Assembly: GCF_030269925.1 (NCBI RefSeq)
Contig: NC_085131.1
Span: 634,001 to 698,000 of the forward strand
Direction of reading: 5' to 3'
DNA length: 64,000 nt
From: Bombyx mori
Lineage: Eukaryota > Arthropoda > Insecta > Lepidoptera > Bombycidae
Of the stretch, positions 44,201-54,318 are shown piece by piece. The notes beneath the pieces are model-generated. The model did no database searches and was not told the DNA's origin. It saw only the letters and a list, made by a program, of their open reading frames with translations. The translations under genes were made by a program, and so were the position numbers. Positions within the stretch are counted from its first letter, which is position 1. Each line of letters opens with the position of its first letter.

Positions 44201-45750
44201 GCTTAGTTCCAATTAACAGTTGAAATAACCGGATTAATAAGAATAACCTATTATTTAAATACAAACGCGGTATTCGTGTCTACGTATCGTCGTGCAAGCC
44301 ATTCTAGGTAGTGCGTCTAAGTTCTAGGCCTGTCATTATTAGGGGAGCTAGGAGTGACCGCTAATTGAATATAATAACGTAGACTCAACAGTATTGTTAC
44401 TGCAAACCAGGTCGGTCGTGACCCTCGGATTTGATGAAGCTACATATTGTATTGGATACACAAGTGAATACAACAATATGCATAGTTGCAGTGATTCTAT
44501 TGAAATATAATTAAAATTTTACATAAATAATATGCATAAATACAGAATAATTGCGAATCTTTTGTTTTCCGTGTTGGTTCATACAAATTATTTATTCGAA
44601 TGTAAGCAACCATCCATTCTTAAAATTTATCTGATTATAATTATGTGTATTATTTCCGAACGTGTTTTTGGCTTACATAAATACACGTACATGCTTACAT
44701 TATGACATCATTAATTTGTAATTAATTGCAAACTGAAAATATTTGAACAATTTTTTATTTATTAAAAAGTTAATTTTTAGTTATTTCTAACTCCGATTAG
44801 AACAAAACAGATAATGATAGATGGAGAATTTGTAAGCATGCTGTTTTGGGCCCTCCATTGATCAGAGCCTCAACGAGGGCCCATATCTGTAACCCAAAGG
44901 TCAAGACTACCTTAAGTTAGTACACCAAGGAAGTTAATATGTTTTTTGTTTTATCAGTCTTTTGTAACCACAAAACTGTATTTGAAAAGTCGAGAAAAAT
45001 ATTTTATTATTATTCTTGTTTAAAAAAAGTTAAGATACTGAATACTAATTTATATTATTTATATTTGAAAACTTAAATGTATTATGATAATGAGCCACTA
45101 AGGTTTTGAAAACGATTACATTTCAGAGGGTATGAAGTCAAACATATCTTTAACATTACAGTAAATGCTTAATATATTTTAGCCGTTAAAGATAGTGACT
45201 CCAGTGTGTTATGGAGCCTATATATTGCAATCAGACACTAACGTCTGATGGGGTGTGATGAAAGATATTTGGGTGATGACATTATCCAGACAATGGCTAC
45301 TTGTATACCATTGTTAGCTTTGAGAAATAATATATTTTTCATATTAGTGTATGTCATATTTCTGGTTTGCTATAGAAAAACTATTCTGTTCAATTTTGCA
45401 CACATGACATGATATTTTTTTACAATCAATAATAGTTTTTAGAAGCTAATCTTATTAATTTCTTTACTCTCTTTTATTATTTAAAAAAGTTCATGGCCAC
45501 AAAATAATATAGAAGCAAGGTTTAAAATTAAATATTTCTCATCCTATGAAAATGTAAGAGAATGTGCAATACCTACACAATTTTATTTTTAAAAGTATCA
45601 CTCAAGCCTGCCATAATTTATTTTTGTAAATGTTAGTTATAATCACAACCAGAACCAAAAACATTTTTTACCGGTAACTTCAACACAAAAACAATAAAGA
45701 CAACACAATAGTCACAAAATTTAACACAATCACATTTTAAAATATAGCTT
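41291..45750. other. Long AT-rich intergenic stretch
   Basis: About 4.4 kb without an exon or RNA gene that I can support. A reversed, strongly diverged Bm1-like patch lies near 42036-42190. The remainder, including 42.4-45.7 kb, is unusually free of recognisable repeats for this window. Confidence 0.45.
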
Positions 45751-46301
45751 TTTATTTATCAACTATTAATTACTTACTTTTACACATAATAAAATACTAA
45801 ATTGGACAGGACATATCATACAGAAGATTGTGTTTTTCTTTACCTTACGATACTAAATTTATATGCTTTGCATATAATTTAAATTATCACACCGTGCACC
45901 ATATACGACAATGGCATGACAATTTAAATAATGTTCAACCACTGTGGACATACAACACCTTAAATAATGTTTACCAGCTCTGAGCGTTACTCATTTTGAC
46001 ACAAATACTTAAAGTTAATAAATACTTCAGCTTCTAATCATGTGATGCTCAGCTCATAATCATAAATGCTCAAATTTTATGAGTGACTTAAACTATTCAC
46101 ATGTTTTTAAGTTCACTTTCATTTATTTTATTAACTCATATAAAGCTTAGGAAACACGCAACAGACTAAGCTGATCAACTCTCTACCGTAACGTAGGAGC
46201 CCTGCAATATGTCGAGGTTGGTAAAGAAACACTCACAGGAGTTCACTCACAGGAGCGTCGGCGAGTTACACGCTGGCGGCGCGCCCCGCCTGGACCGCCG
46301 G
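45751..46301 (-). other. Putative 3' UTR of Mfsd14
   Basis: AT-rich sequence downstream of the minus-strand stop. TTTATT hexamers (AATAAA on the minus strand) occur near 46122 and 45759. No repeats are seen. Confidence 0.4.
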
Positions 46302-47741
46302 CTAGAGTGCTGCTGATTCGGGCGCCATGAGCGGAGACAGAGGGCCAGCAACACGCCGCCCACGCTCCATCTCGAATCGGAGATCGGCTGGTGCACGTCT
46401 TCCATTTGAATCCTCCTCAGGTAAGAAAGCGGTCACCAGCAATGCACAAATGACGAGTAATGCACCCAAAACGAATGGTGGCCCAGGAACCAGTAATGCA
46501 TGCCTCTCTTCAGGAATCCTACCAGTTTTGTTATGACCTTCATTTAAATCTACATGGAAGAGATAGAAGATTACTCCAAACATGGCTGGACCCAGGCCAT
46601 TACAAAGTCCACGGACTCCAGTTACCATGCCTTGTACAACTCCCTGTCGGTCTGCACGGCTGTTTACTGACACATAAGCACTGATCGCTGGGTATGTGAT
46701 GGAACCAAGTGCGGCTAACACACCGGCAGCCCACATCATCCACGTACGACTGCCAAATCCATACCACATCAATTGCAGCATCTCAAACAATAGTCCCACC
46801 ATTATTGTGTGTTTTGCTCCCAGAGACTTCATCAAAAATCCAAGAATAACTTGCACTCCGATGCTCAAAACACCAACAATAGCAATAAATATGGCCACTT
46901 GCACTACACCAAAACCCATCACTAGTTTCAAGTAAACAAATATGCATGAGTACTGTCCAGCTTCAGGCAGATAGGAGAGGAATACTGCCACACATAGCAT
47001 GAGCACAGTGCGCTCAGCACCAACTTTCCTCAGTGCAGCAAAAGGATCTGCTTGTTCCCAGCTGATGACAGGGCCCCAGCCGGTTGGTCTCACTTTCTCT
47101 GGGAGGCTCTCAGGCACCGCGACCATAATAAAGAACACGTCCAGTACAGCAACAGCGGTAGCGGCAGCCACGACGAGGGACTCTCCATACAAATCCATAA
47201 GGTAGGCACCCAAAGCGGGTGATATGACTAGACTAGCCGCAAACGTAGCGGAGACGAGGCCGTACGCGCGAGACCGCTCCGCTTCGGTCGTCACGTCAGC
47301 CACGTACGCGAACACTATCGAAAACGTGACCGCGAACACTCCGCTGATGCTGATCATCGCGAAGAACCACCAGGTATTGATAGTCATGAGCGGGATCGGG
47401 GCACATGTGAAGAATACCGTCACCAACAGAAAGAACTTGCGGCCCCACACGTCCGACAGGGCTCCGATGAGTGGCGCGGAGAGGAAAGACAGTATGCCCT
47501 TGATTCCCATGATCAATCCGTTCATCAGGAACGTGTGGTCGGGAAAGGTCGCGTTCAGTACCGATATTATCGGCATAGTGAGCAAGCCCCACGCGAAAAA
47601 CTCCAAAAAAATAACGACCAGAGCGTGAAAAACAGAAGGCTCGCCGATTCCAGACATTGTCATTATCCCGTCTTTCATAACTGTTTTTCTGTTCCGTATC
47701 ACCATTTCTACTTCGGTTTTAGTGGTCTTCGTGGGCGTCAT
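46302..47741 (-). CDS. Mfsd14: Mfsd14/Hiat1 major-facilitator transporter-like protein
   Basis: A single 479-residue frame with about twelve hydrophobic segments. Seen: the N-terminal GEPSVFHALVVIFLEFFAWG, the MFS signature SDVWGRKFF between the second and third helices, and FAYVADVTTEAERSRAYGLV in the first half. VNSRADRQGVVQGMVTG is in the second half. Known: these strings and the length (human protein about 490) identify the Hiat1/MFSD14 family, whose vertebrate members are membrane proteins linked to the Golgi/ER; the substrate is not established. The ATG at 47739-47741 starts the family-typical N terminus. The coding region is intronless here although vertebrate orthologues have many introns. 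It is divergent from AP-2 sigma, about 1.4 kb apart. Long open frames on the opposite strand are shadows of its GC-rich codons. Confidence 0.93.
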   Translation of the reverse strand: MTPTKTTKTEVEMVIRNRKTVMKDGIMTMSGIGEPSVFHALVVIFLEFFAWGLLTMPIISVLNATFPDHTFLMNGLIMGIKGILSFLSAPLIGALSDVWGRKFFLLVTVFFTCAPIPLMTINTWWFFAMISISGVFAVTFSIVFAYVADVTTEAERSRAYGLVSATFAASLVISPALGAYLMDLYGESLVVAAATAVAVLDVFFIMVAVPESLPEKVRPTGWGPVISWEQADPFAALRKVGAERTVLMLCVAVFLSYLPEAGQYSCIFVYLKLVMGFGVVQVAIFIAIVGVLSIGVQVILGFLMKSLGAKHTIMVGLLFEMLQLMWYGFGSRTWMMWAAGVLAALGSITYPAISAYVSVNSRADRQGVVQGMVTGVRGLCNGLGPAMFGVIFYLFHVDLNEGHNKTGRIPEERHALLVPGPPFVLGALLVICALLVTAFLPEEDSNGRRAPADLRFEMERGRRVAGPLSPLMAPESAAL

Positions 47742-47988
47742 TTAAGATGTATTCCGTTTAAATAAATAGATGTTACTTAAATTACGGACATTTTGAGAAA
47801 ACCTTAAGCTCTACATTGGTAAAACTAGATATGAACGAGCAAGTTGTAGCAACGTCAAAATTTTACTGGAAAATTGAAAAACAATTCGATAATTTTGTTG
47901 CTAGAGTAAAAAAATTTAAAGAACGGTCGAAAAAATACAATAATAGGCGTAGCCTGGACAGATTAGAGAAGATAAATGAAACATAATT
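47742..47988. promoter_or_regulatory. 5' flank of Mfsd14, start of the divergent Mfsd14/AP-2 sigma interval
   Basis: Short, repeat-free region upstream of the Mfsd14 start codon, bounded by a Bm1 copy. No TATA box, initiator or TATCGATA element is obvious. Confidence 0.3.
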
Positions 47989-48219
47989 TACTGGTGGTAG
48001 GGCGTCTTGTGAGCCCGCACTAACTATTTCTACCGTGAAGCAATAATGAATTTCGGCTTGAAGAGTGGGACAGCCGTTGTATTGTAAAAACTGATTTCAA
48101 ACTCATGTCTTAAGGTGGGTGGCGGCATTTGAGTTGTTGAAGTTTACGGGCTCCGGTAACCGTTTAACACTAGGTGGGCTGTGAACGCAGCTATCCAACG
48201 AAGTAATTAAAAAAAAATG
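47989..48219 (+). mobile_element. Bm1 SINE, diverged
   Basis: TACTGGTGGTAGGGCGTCTT, AATTTCGGCTTGAAGAGTGG, ACGGGCTCCGGTAACCGTTT and an A-rich tail; the CGGGTAGGTACCACC portion is deleted. It lies between the divergent Mfsd14 and AP-2 sigma genes. Confidence 0.85.
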
Positions 48220-49156
48220 AAAAGTTGATACTCCGAAATATTTCGTGGGTAATGCCTTAATTCATCTTCAAATCTTCTAGGAAAATAATACTTTATCCTC
48301 GAAGTAATTTGATCGATCTGAATATTGCATGCAATCCACATTTTAGCGCATGTCTAGTTATTTATAAGGCTTAACTCTATTTTTATACAGTTTATATATG
48401 TACAGATTTTTAGTAAATATTGCAATTGTGATTGACTGATATTTTTTTATTTAATACCAATACGTTTCAATTCCTCAAGAACGGGCTTCATTGACCGATT
48501 AGTTCATATCTATTAAAGTCTACAAAATAAAAAGTTTTTTTGCCACTAGTTCCAAAAGCTACCAGTAGAAACTCGACACTTTTACGTTGGAGAAGTTACA
48601 TAGACATATATCTTCTCGTGATGTAATTTTCTTTGAATAAAAGTTTAAAAAACATTGCGCAAATATATCTAAATTAAAATGTAAATGCAACTACCAAATT
48701 TTTTACTTAATAGCTTATTCTTTGCTATCAATTGCTTACTGTGATTACGTACCAAGTAGTACTCAAGATAGTCCTCCATAATAGTCAATAAAATAAAAAG
48801 TTCGTACAGAACAAAGAGAATATCTCAAAGTAATAAAATACAACTAAATTCAAGATTATCAAGGTTTTCCCTTTCATTTAAATGTAGTAGGTATCTGGTT
48901 AGTCTATCTACGATTTCTTGACATTTTTCACACTGCTGCTAGTATGATTATAGATAATACACATAGTATTTGAGAAGTATGATGGTAGCATAGATAATAC
49001 CGTGCACTGAATGGGAGAAGGTTGAATTTTGTAGCTGTCAAAGTTGAAATCACTGAATTTCAGATAAAGATTTCTGATTACTAGTTTTAAAAAAAGGAGG
49101 CGTCAACCCGTCTTTGAAAGTAATATTTAAAAAAAAAGCCATAACTAAACGTGAAA
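48220..49156. other. AT-rich 5' region of AP-2 sigma
   Basis: No repeat or coding exon supported; probably the AP-2 sigma promoter and 5' UTR. An alternative ATG directly followed by GTAGCA lies near 48980. Confidence 0.35.
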
Positions 49157-52100
49157 ATGGTATACTTATCTCATAAAAAAATATTATTTAGTTCATTACT
49201 TGCGTGTAATAATTAAAAATTATTCTAAATTCCCAGATAAGATTCATTTTGATCCAGAACCGAGCAGGCAAGACTCGACTTGCGAAATGGTATATGAATT
49301 TTGATGATGACGAAAAACAGAAGTTGATAGAAGAAGTGCATGCAGTCGTCACCGTCAGAGACGCGAAACACACGAACTTTGTCGAGGTAACTTTATAAAG
49401 CCTATTTTATCATTAATGACCGCCTAAAGCTTTCTGTCTGCTATAACTCCTTGAAGATATCCTTGGTCACTTGGAAACAATACAGATTAAATCATACTAA
49501 TCAATATAAGACTACATGAAAGAGTATAGTTAAAGTAATATTAAATGTATAATTGCATTGAGTGTGCACAGGAGTCACTAGGGTCAATTACGTTCCTCCC
49601 TGAGATGGTTAATAATATAATCAAAAACAGCTTTTTTTACTGCTTGAAGTGGTTGGAACAGTTCCCTTGCATGCTACACATGCTAAAAAGTAGCAAGCTG
49701 AGAATCTTTGAGAACTTCTTTTTCATTTGTATTCTGTACAGTAATTGTTGTTTTGTTGAAAATATTTGGAAACTCTTGACTATAAGTTTGCATCAAAATT
49801 GCTGGTATTCCTCAACATTGAGAAGCAATACTTCATGCCTGGATACATAATTTTTCTTTACAACACCCTAAGTCTGGTCTGGTGTGGAGTACTGCTCCTA
49901 TCTTTGAGCTGAGTCTCCCAAATATCAGCTATGTCCATTGACTACATACAGAAGAAGGCTGTTTGGATTGACGATAATCCCAGTCTGACCGCTTGGAAAA
50001 CAGGCACTGTGGGGGAACTACAGTTGTCCTTGTTTTATACTGTGCATTCCATGGGAGTACAATGAGGAATAGTTTGAATATTTTCCCAAATATCATCTAA
50101 CTTTGGAATTAACTTCTCTTCTCAGTGTTGCTTGAGTGCTGTAACATCTTTCTCAGTACTCAGCTATAGGCAGTGAATTGGTTGTGATCCTGGCATTGTA
50201 TCCATGTCAATGAGTAACAGTAACCACTAACCATCAGGTGGGCTGTCTATCAGCCTATAAATAAAAATTGAAAAAATTACCTATAAGATGCTACAATGTT
50301 TGTTTAAAAATAATCTAATGTCTACCACTTACTCTTTCTATTTAATTTTCATATTGCTGTTAACTGTGTTGGTGTCAACTATTCAATTTATTATTTTCAA
50401 TACACATTTTGAAGCTGCTATTACACCTGTCAGATATCTATCTATACAAGAGTGCTATTATGTCAGTAACATACAGGATTTAATTATTTCTATACTGTTT
50501 TGGGTATAACATAACACCCTTTAATCAACCGAAAACATTTTTTGTTGTTCTAGTGGGTTTATATTTTGTCAAAGATGTGTTACATATATTACATTGCAAA
50601 ATATTAGTTATCCTGTGAGGAGTTCCTAATACTTCTGTCTGTCTTGGTTTTGAGAATTCTTATATATTTAATATCAATATAATACCTATCAATAGCTTAA
50701 TAATTTTATTGAATATTAAACTATTCATATGAAATTCATACAATACAACAATATCTCTTTTCTACAGTATAGATATACAAAGATATGTTATTCTGTTTAC
50801 AGTTCAGAAATTTCAAGATAGTATACAGGAGGTATGCAGGTCTGTACTTCTGTATATGTGTCGATGTAAATGATAACAATTTGTGTTATCTCGAGGCCAT
50901 ACATAACTTTGTCGAGGTCCTAAATGAATATTTCCATAATGTTTGCGAGTTGGACTTGGTCTTCAATTTTTATAAAGTAAGTGGAAATACATAAACTGTT
51001 ATATTTAATGTGGACATTCTTAAAACTGCTGTCAATTATTTTGTGTTATATTTAATAGATAAAAGAAAGAAATTTTTAAAATCAAGATGGGTTGTTAATA
51101 CATTTCAAGTGGCTTATGTTATAAGTACCTATTTTTGACAAGGTTGATTGGGGTAAAGTGGTCATCAAAGGGTACATTTTGCATGTTTTGATATGTTTAA
51201 AGCTAAATTCGATTCTGTTCGTATTTTGTAGTTGTAAAGTTGATAAAAATTTCTTTGAGCAAATTGTAATTGATTAGATCATCCCTCGTGTTTGCCACAC
51301 ACGCCTTCGGCTCGGGTGGCAATTTTACACGCGGGAGGAAATGCCCTACTTTTCTCCCTTGGTGCACAATGTACTATTTTTCCTACCAGGCCGAAAGTTC
51401 GACATTGTAAAAAACTTAGCACCCGTGGAGTACCGAACCGAGTTCCAGGGCCGAGGCCCTGGCGAGAGGGTGGGGGGGCGGAGCCCCCCACTCATAAAAA
51501 AAACAATTCCTGTTTTTTATTTTTTAAATAAACTACTACTAATTGAATAAGAACTGTCTGATGAACTCATCTTTGCTTAATACTTCACTATTAAATTTTA
51601 TTGCCTTTTGTTTATTTCACTTTTACACTAAACACAATATTGCAAATTACCCGAGCACAACAATGGCGAAGAATTTTAGGTGCGTGAGAGCAGACGTAGA
51701 CACTAACGCACATGCGCACTTGTCAGTACCCAGGGAGGAAAAGTTACACTTTCTTCCCTGTACAGCGGGAGGAAAACCGAACTTTCGGCGTAGGTAGGAG
51801 AAAAAAATAGTATGTGCACTGCAGGAAAAAAGTAGGACATCTCATCTCGCGTGTTTGCCATTGCAATGGCATGCCAATTTTACACGCGGGAGGAAATGTC
51901 CAACTTTTCTCCCTTGGTGCACAATGTACTATTAAATTCACCAAAACATGGGAGTATGTGATGAGCTGATGCTAACGTTGTCTTTTTTTCGTTTCACTGT
52001 AGAAATAGGTGCCACCCCATAGAGTCTTATATATCTCTCTCGTACCTTACTTTATTTCGAACTAGATGACCCGGCGAACTTTGTTTATTTTTTTTATTTT

Positions 52101-52262
52101 TTTTTTTTTTTTACTTTATTTCGAATTAAGTTTAACAATAAACTGTATGTCTTCTTTCAGGTGTATACGGTTGTAGACGAAATGTTTTTGGCTGGTGAGA
52201 TCAGGGAGACATCCCAAACTAAAGTGCTCAAACAACTCTTGATGCTGAACTCCTTAGAATAA
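49157..52262 (+). CDS. AP-2sigma: AP-2 complex subunit sigma (clathrin adaptor), four exons
   Basis: Coding exons 49237-49386, 50803-50976 and 52161-52262 join in phase 0 at each boundary. They encode residues 2-142 of a protein of 142 residues, the length of vertebrate AP2S1. Seen: [20 protein letters not shown], then the [20 protein letters not shown] region. The next exon has [20 protein letters not shown], and the last ends LLMLNSLE. The protein is the small subunit of the AP-2 heterotetramer, which couples plasma-membrane cargo with dileucine signals to clathrin. The Met must come from a separate exon. I propose the ATG at 49157-49159, directly followed by a GT donor, giving a 77-bp intron; the donor (GTATAC) is weak, so this exon is tentative. 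Introns 2 and 3 contain LINE remnants and a foldback repeat. Confidence 0.95.
49870..50015 (+). pseudogene. Non-LTR retrotransposon remnant in AP-2 sigma intron 2
   Basis: Broken frames give [20 protein letters not shown] and PSLTAW. This is the same string (YQLL..D.IQ..AVRIVDNPILTDR in related elements) as the remnant at 18480-18720. Confidence 0.55.
50196..50270 (+). repeat. Dispersed repeat family C tail in AP-2 sigma intron 2
   Basis: AGTAACAGTAACCACTAACC, ATCAGGTGGGCTGTCTATCA and an A-rich end (AAATAAAAATTGAAAAA), in the same orientation as the LINE remnant just upstream. Confidence 0.55.
51286..51411 (+). repeat. Foldback repeat unit 1 in AP-2 sigma intron 3
   Basis: TTTGCCACACACGCC, CAATTTTACACGCGGGAGGA, AATGCCCTACTTTTCTCCCT, TGGTGCACAATGTACTAT and AGGCCGAAAGTTCGAC. 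Parts recur inverted at 51770-51842 and direct at 51845-51935. Confidence 0.75.
51435..51496. repeat. GC-rich double hairpin
   Basis: CAGGGCCGAGGCCCTG and GGGGGCGGAGCCCCC are adjacent perfect or near-perfect stems in otherwise AT-rich intron sequence, just after foldback unit 1. Confidence 0.75.
51770..51935. repeat. Foldback repeat units 2 (inverted) and 3 (direct)
   Basis: 51770-51842 is the reverse of unit 1's right part (ACTTTCGGCGTAGGTAGGAG, AATAGTATGTGCACTGCAGG, AGTAGGACAT). 51845-51935 repeats unit 1's left part (CAATTTTACACGCGGGAGGA, TTTTCTCCCTTGGTGCACAA) but with a different short hairpin, TTGCCATTGCAATGGCA. Confidence 0.75.
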
Positions 52263-53290
52263 GTATTTGTGTTATTCTTAGTATATAATATGTTCTTGTA
52301 AGCTTATGTTATTTTGTTTTATAAATTTTAATCAGCTTTTATTTTACATAGATACCGAATAACTTGTGAGTTAACGTAAAAGTAATGTACATTTTTTGTA
52401 TCGATAACAAGTTTTATAAGTAAAAAACGATTGAAATCATTTTTCACATGCCTCTTCTGTGCACTTATTTCAGCAAGTTCAGTGGTGAGTACTGTATGGT
52501 GAGGCGACGTCTGGTCATTCACCAACGTAGCAACATTGACAGCACCTTCATTAAATCTGTTACATACAACAATAAACGGTATTCTTCGATTTGTAGATTG
52601 ATTTGTTTTTAAAATTATTGGCTCTACCAGGATGTGTATAGTCGTCCAGCCTGGCTACGCTGCAAAGCAGTCCTGCATTCCAGTGTGAAAGCAATTGAAA
52701 TGTCGACCATGTTTCAGAGGCTTGCTAGAGATCATGTGGTTAATATATAAAATCCCAGGTATATTTAATCCAAGATATTTCAAAAAATGTGTATTCAAAA
52801 TTAATAATTGTTAAAGAAATCTTTAAAATATACTGTTCATATTAAGATTTCAAATGTTTTAATGTTATTTTGTATATATGTGCGTAAATATCAAATGGCT
52901 TTCTGAATTTAAGATCTGATTATTTATCACGACTTTATACTTAAAAAGCTTCAATGAAATTTTTATTAGAGCAATGTACATAATATAGCAACACTCGTTT
53001 TTAACATTATTTTATCAGTGTTGTCATTGTGAATATAATTTATACACTACCTACTTTACTTTGTCATTCCTTAAAATATATAGAATGGTTTAAATTATTG
53101 TTTTATTGGTTTTGTTTTTTATTTTCCTCCGCTCGACCGGTCTCCGGCGTGAAGCCGTTTGGCCATAGGCCAGGAATGGGCTGGTTACGATAAAAATTAG
53201 TGGAAATGTCAAGTTAGTAGATAATATGAGATATTTGAGTACCCTAACTTTAACGAAATTACAAGCTTGAAATTACTTGAAGTTGTTTTT
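52263..53290 (+). other. AP-2 sigma 3' UTR and flank
   Basis: An AATAAA at about 52571 is the first canonical signal after the stop at 52260-52262. The rest is AT-rich and without recognised features. Confidence 0.4.
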
Positions 53291-53885
53291 TTTCCTACCC
53301 GTTTACTGGTAGCCTAAGGGGAGAGTCACACCGGAATGGCAGCGGCCAGCAGCGTCGCGGCGAGCACTTTCAGTGTGAAATAATTTTAAACTTTGTCTGT
53401 ATACTTAAAAGACCAGTATCGCTTGAAAAGCTCGCGACACAGCCGCCGCTCGCCCACGGTGAAGCGAACACCCGCGCGCCACGTGTGTCTTGTCGGACGT
53501 TCTGCCAGCGGCGACACGAGGCCGCTCGCGACACCACAGTCATATATAATGACCAATTCCATCATGTTAACTACAAACACACGAGTATCATTGCCGAATG
53601 AAGAAACTAAACTAGTCAAGAGGAGACTAGGCGCGTGCAGTCTGGAGGCCGCGCGAGGCCGCCAGCGGCGACGCAGGCCACTGCCATTCCGGTGTGACTC
53701 GGCCCTAAGGGGCTATACCAGCTACGCCCTGGACAGGTAGGTGAGCTCACGGGCTCAACCTGAGAGAATTTGGTAACACTGGCCAGCAAGAGCAGTGCTT
53801 CGCAGATTCTACCACCGGATCGGAATCGCGACCCATTGAGATGATTCAGCGAGAAACTCAGTGCGTTGTGTCTGTGGATAAAGTT
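53291..53885 (+). repeat. Dispersed repeat family B split by a hAT-like insertion
   Basis: The head CCTACCCGTTTACTGGTAGC with CCTAAGGG lies at 53294-53320. The family resumes at 53704 with CCTAAGGGGCTATACCAGCT, GTGAGCTCACGGGCTCAACC and CTACCACCGGATCGGAATCG. The 383 bp between are foreign. Confidence 0.75.
53321..53703. mobile_element. Probable hAT-like insertion with 8-bp duplication
   Basis: The left end GAGAGTCACACCGGAATGGC is matched in reverse at the right end (GCCGAGTCACACCGGAATGG). CCTAAGGG flanks both sides (53313-53320, 53704-53711). An uninterrupted CCTAAGGGGCTAT occurs in the related repeat at 34860-34945. The interior is GC-rich near both ends, with no transposase. Confidence 0.75.
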
Positions 53886-54061
53886 CTGTGTCAAAATTAT
53901 TACACAGATTATGAAAATCCGGTCGATGCACGAGCAGGAATATTTTGTGTTATTGGAATCGCTTGCATCACTTCGAGATCTAATATAGAGTTACCCGTAT
54001 ATCAATACGGCACGATCACCACTGCCGGTGACCAAATAAAACAATACAGTCAAAATCTATG

Positions 54062-54067
54062 TTTATT
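54062..54067 (-). terminator. Candidate polyadenylation signal of the PLBD-like gene
   Basis: TTTATT on the plus strand (AATAAA on the coding strand) about 250 bp after the stop. A further TTTATT lies near 54170, closer to the stop. Confidence 0.35.
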
Positions 54068-54318
54068 AAATTAAAAAAAATACAAAACATTGATTATTCC
54101 TAACGATTTAATAAAGTTATAATAGACATACAGTTCTAAAGTGCTATGTTACTGATTTTAAAAATATTATGTTTATTATTAAATAATGTTTATTATTGTT
54201 ATTAAACATTCATCTTATGCCATATAGATATAGAGTTTAATTTAGAGTGCGCTTTCAACGAAAACATGTATGTATATTCAGAATACAAGCAGCTCGTTAC
54301 TGTTGACTGTTCGTGAGA

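Noticed and set aside
47224..47628. 134-codon open frame on the plus strand
   Set aside because: Exact antisense of the Mfsd14 coding region; its composition mirrors GC-rich codons of the real gene and no family pattern is seen. The other plus-strand frames at 46.3-47.2 kb are rejected for the same reason.
51292..51531. Open frames in the GC-rich intron block
   Set aside because: Two overlapping frames through hairpin-rich repeat sequence without any family signal; not a gene.
52063..52100. ACTAGATGACCCGGCGAACT fragment
   Set aside because: Resembles the start of common insect interspersed repeats, but only about 30 bp is present before a poly(T) run, too little to classify.
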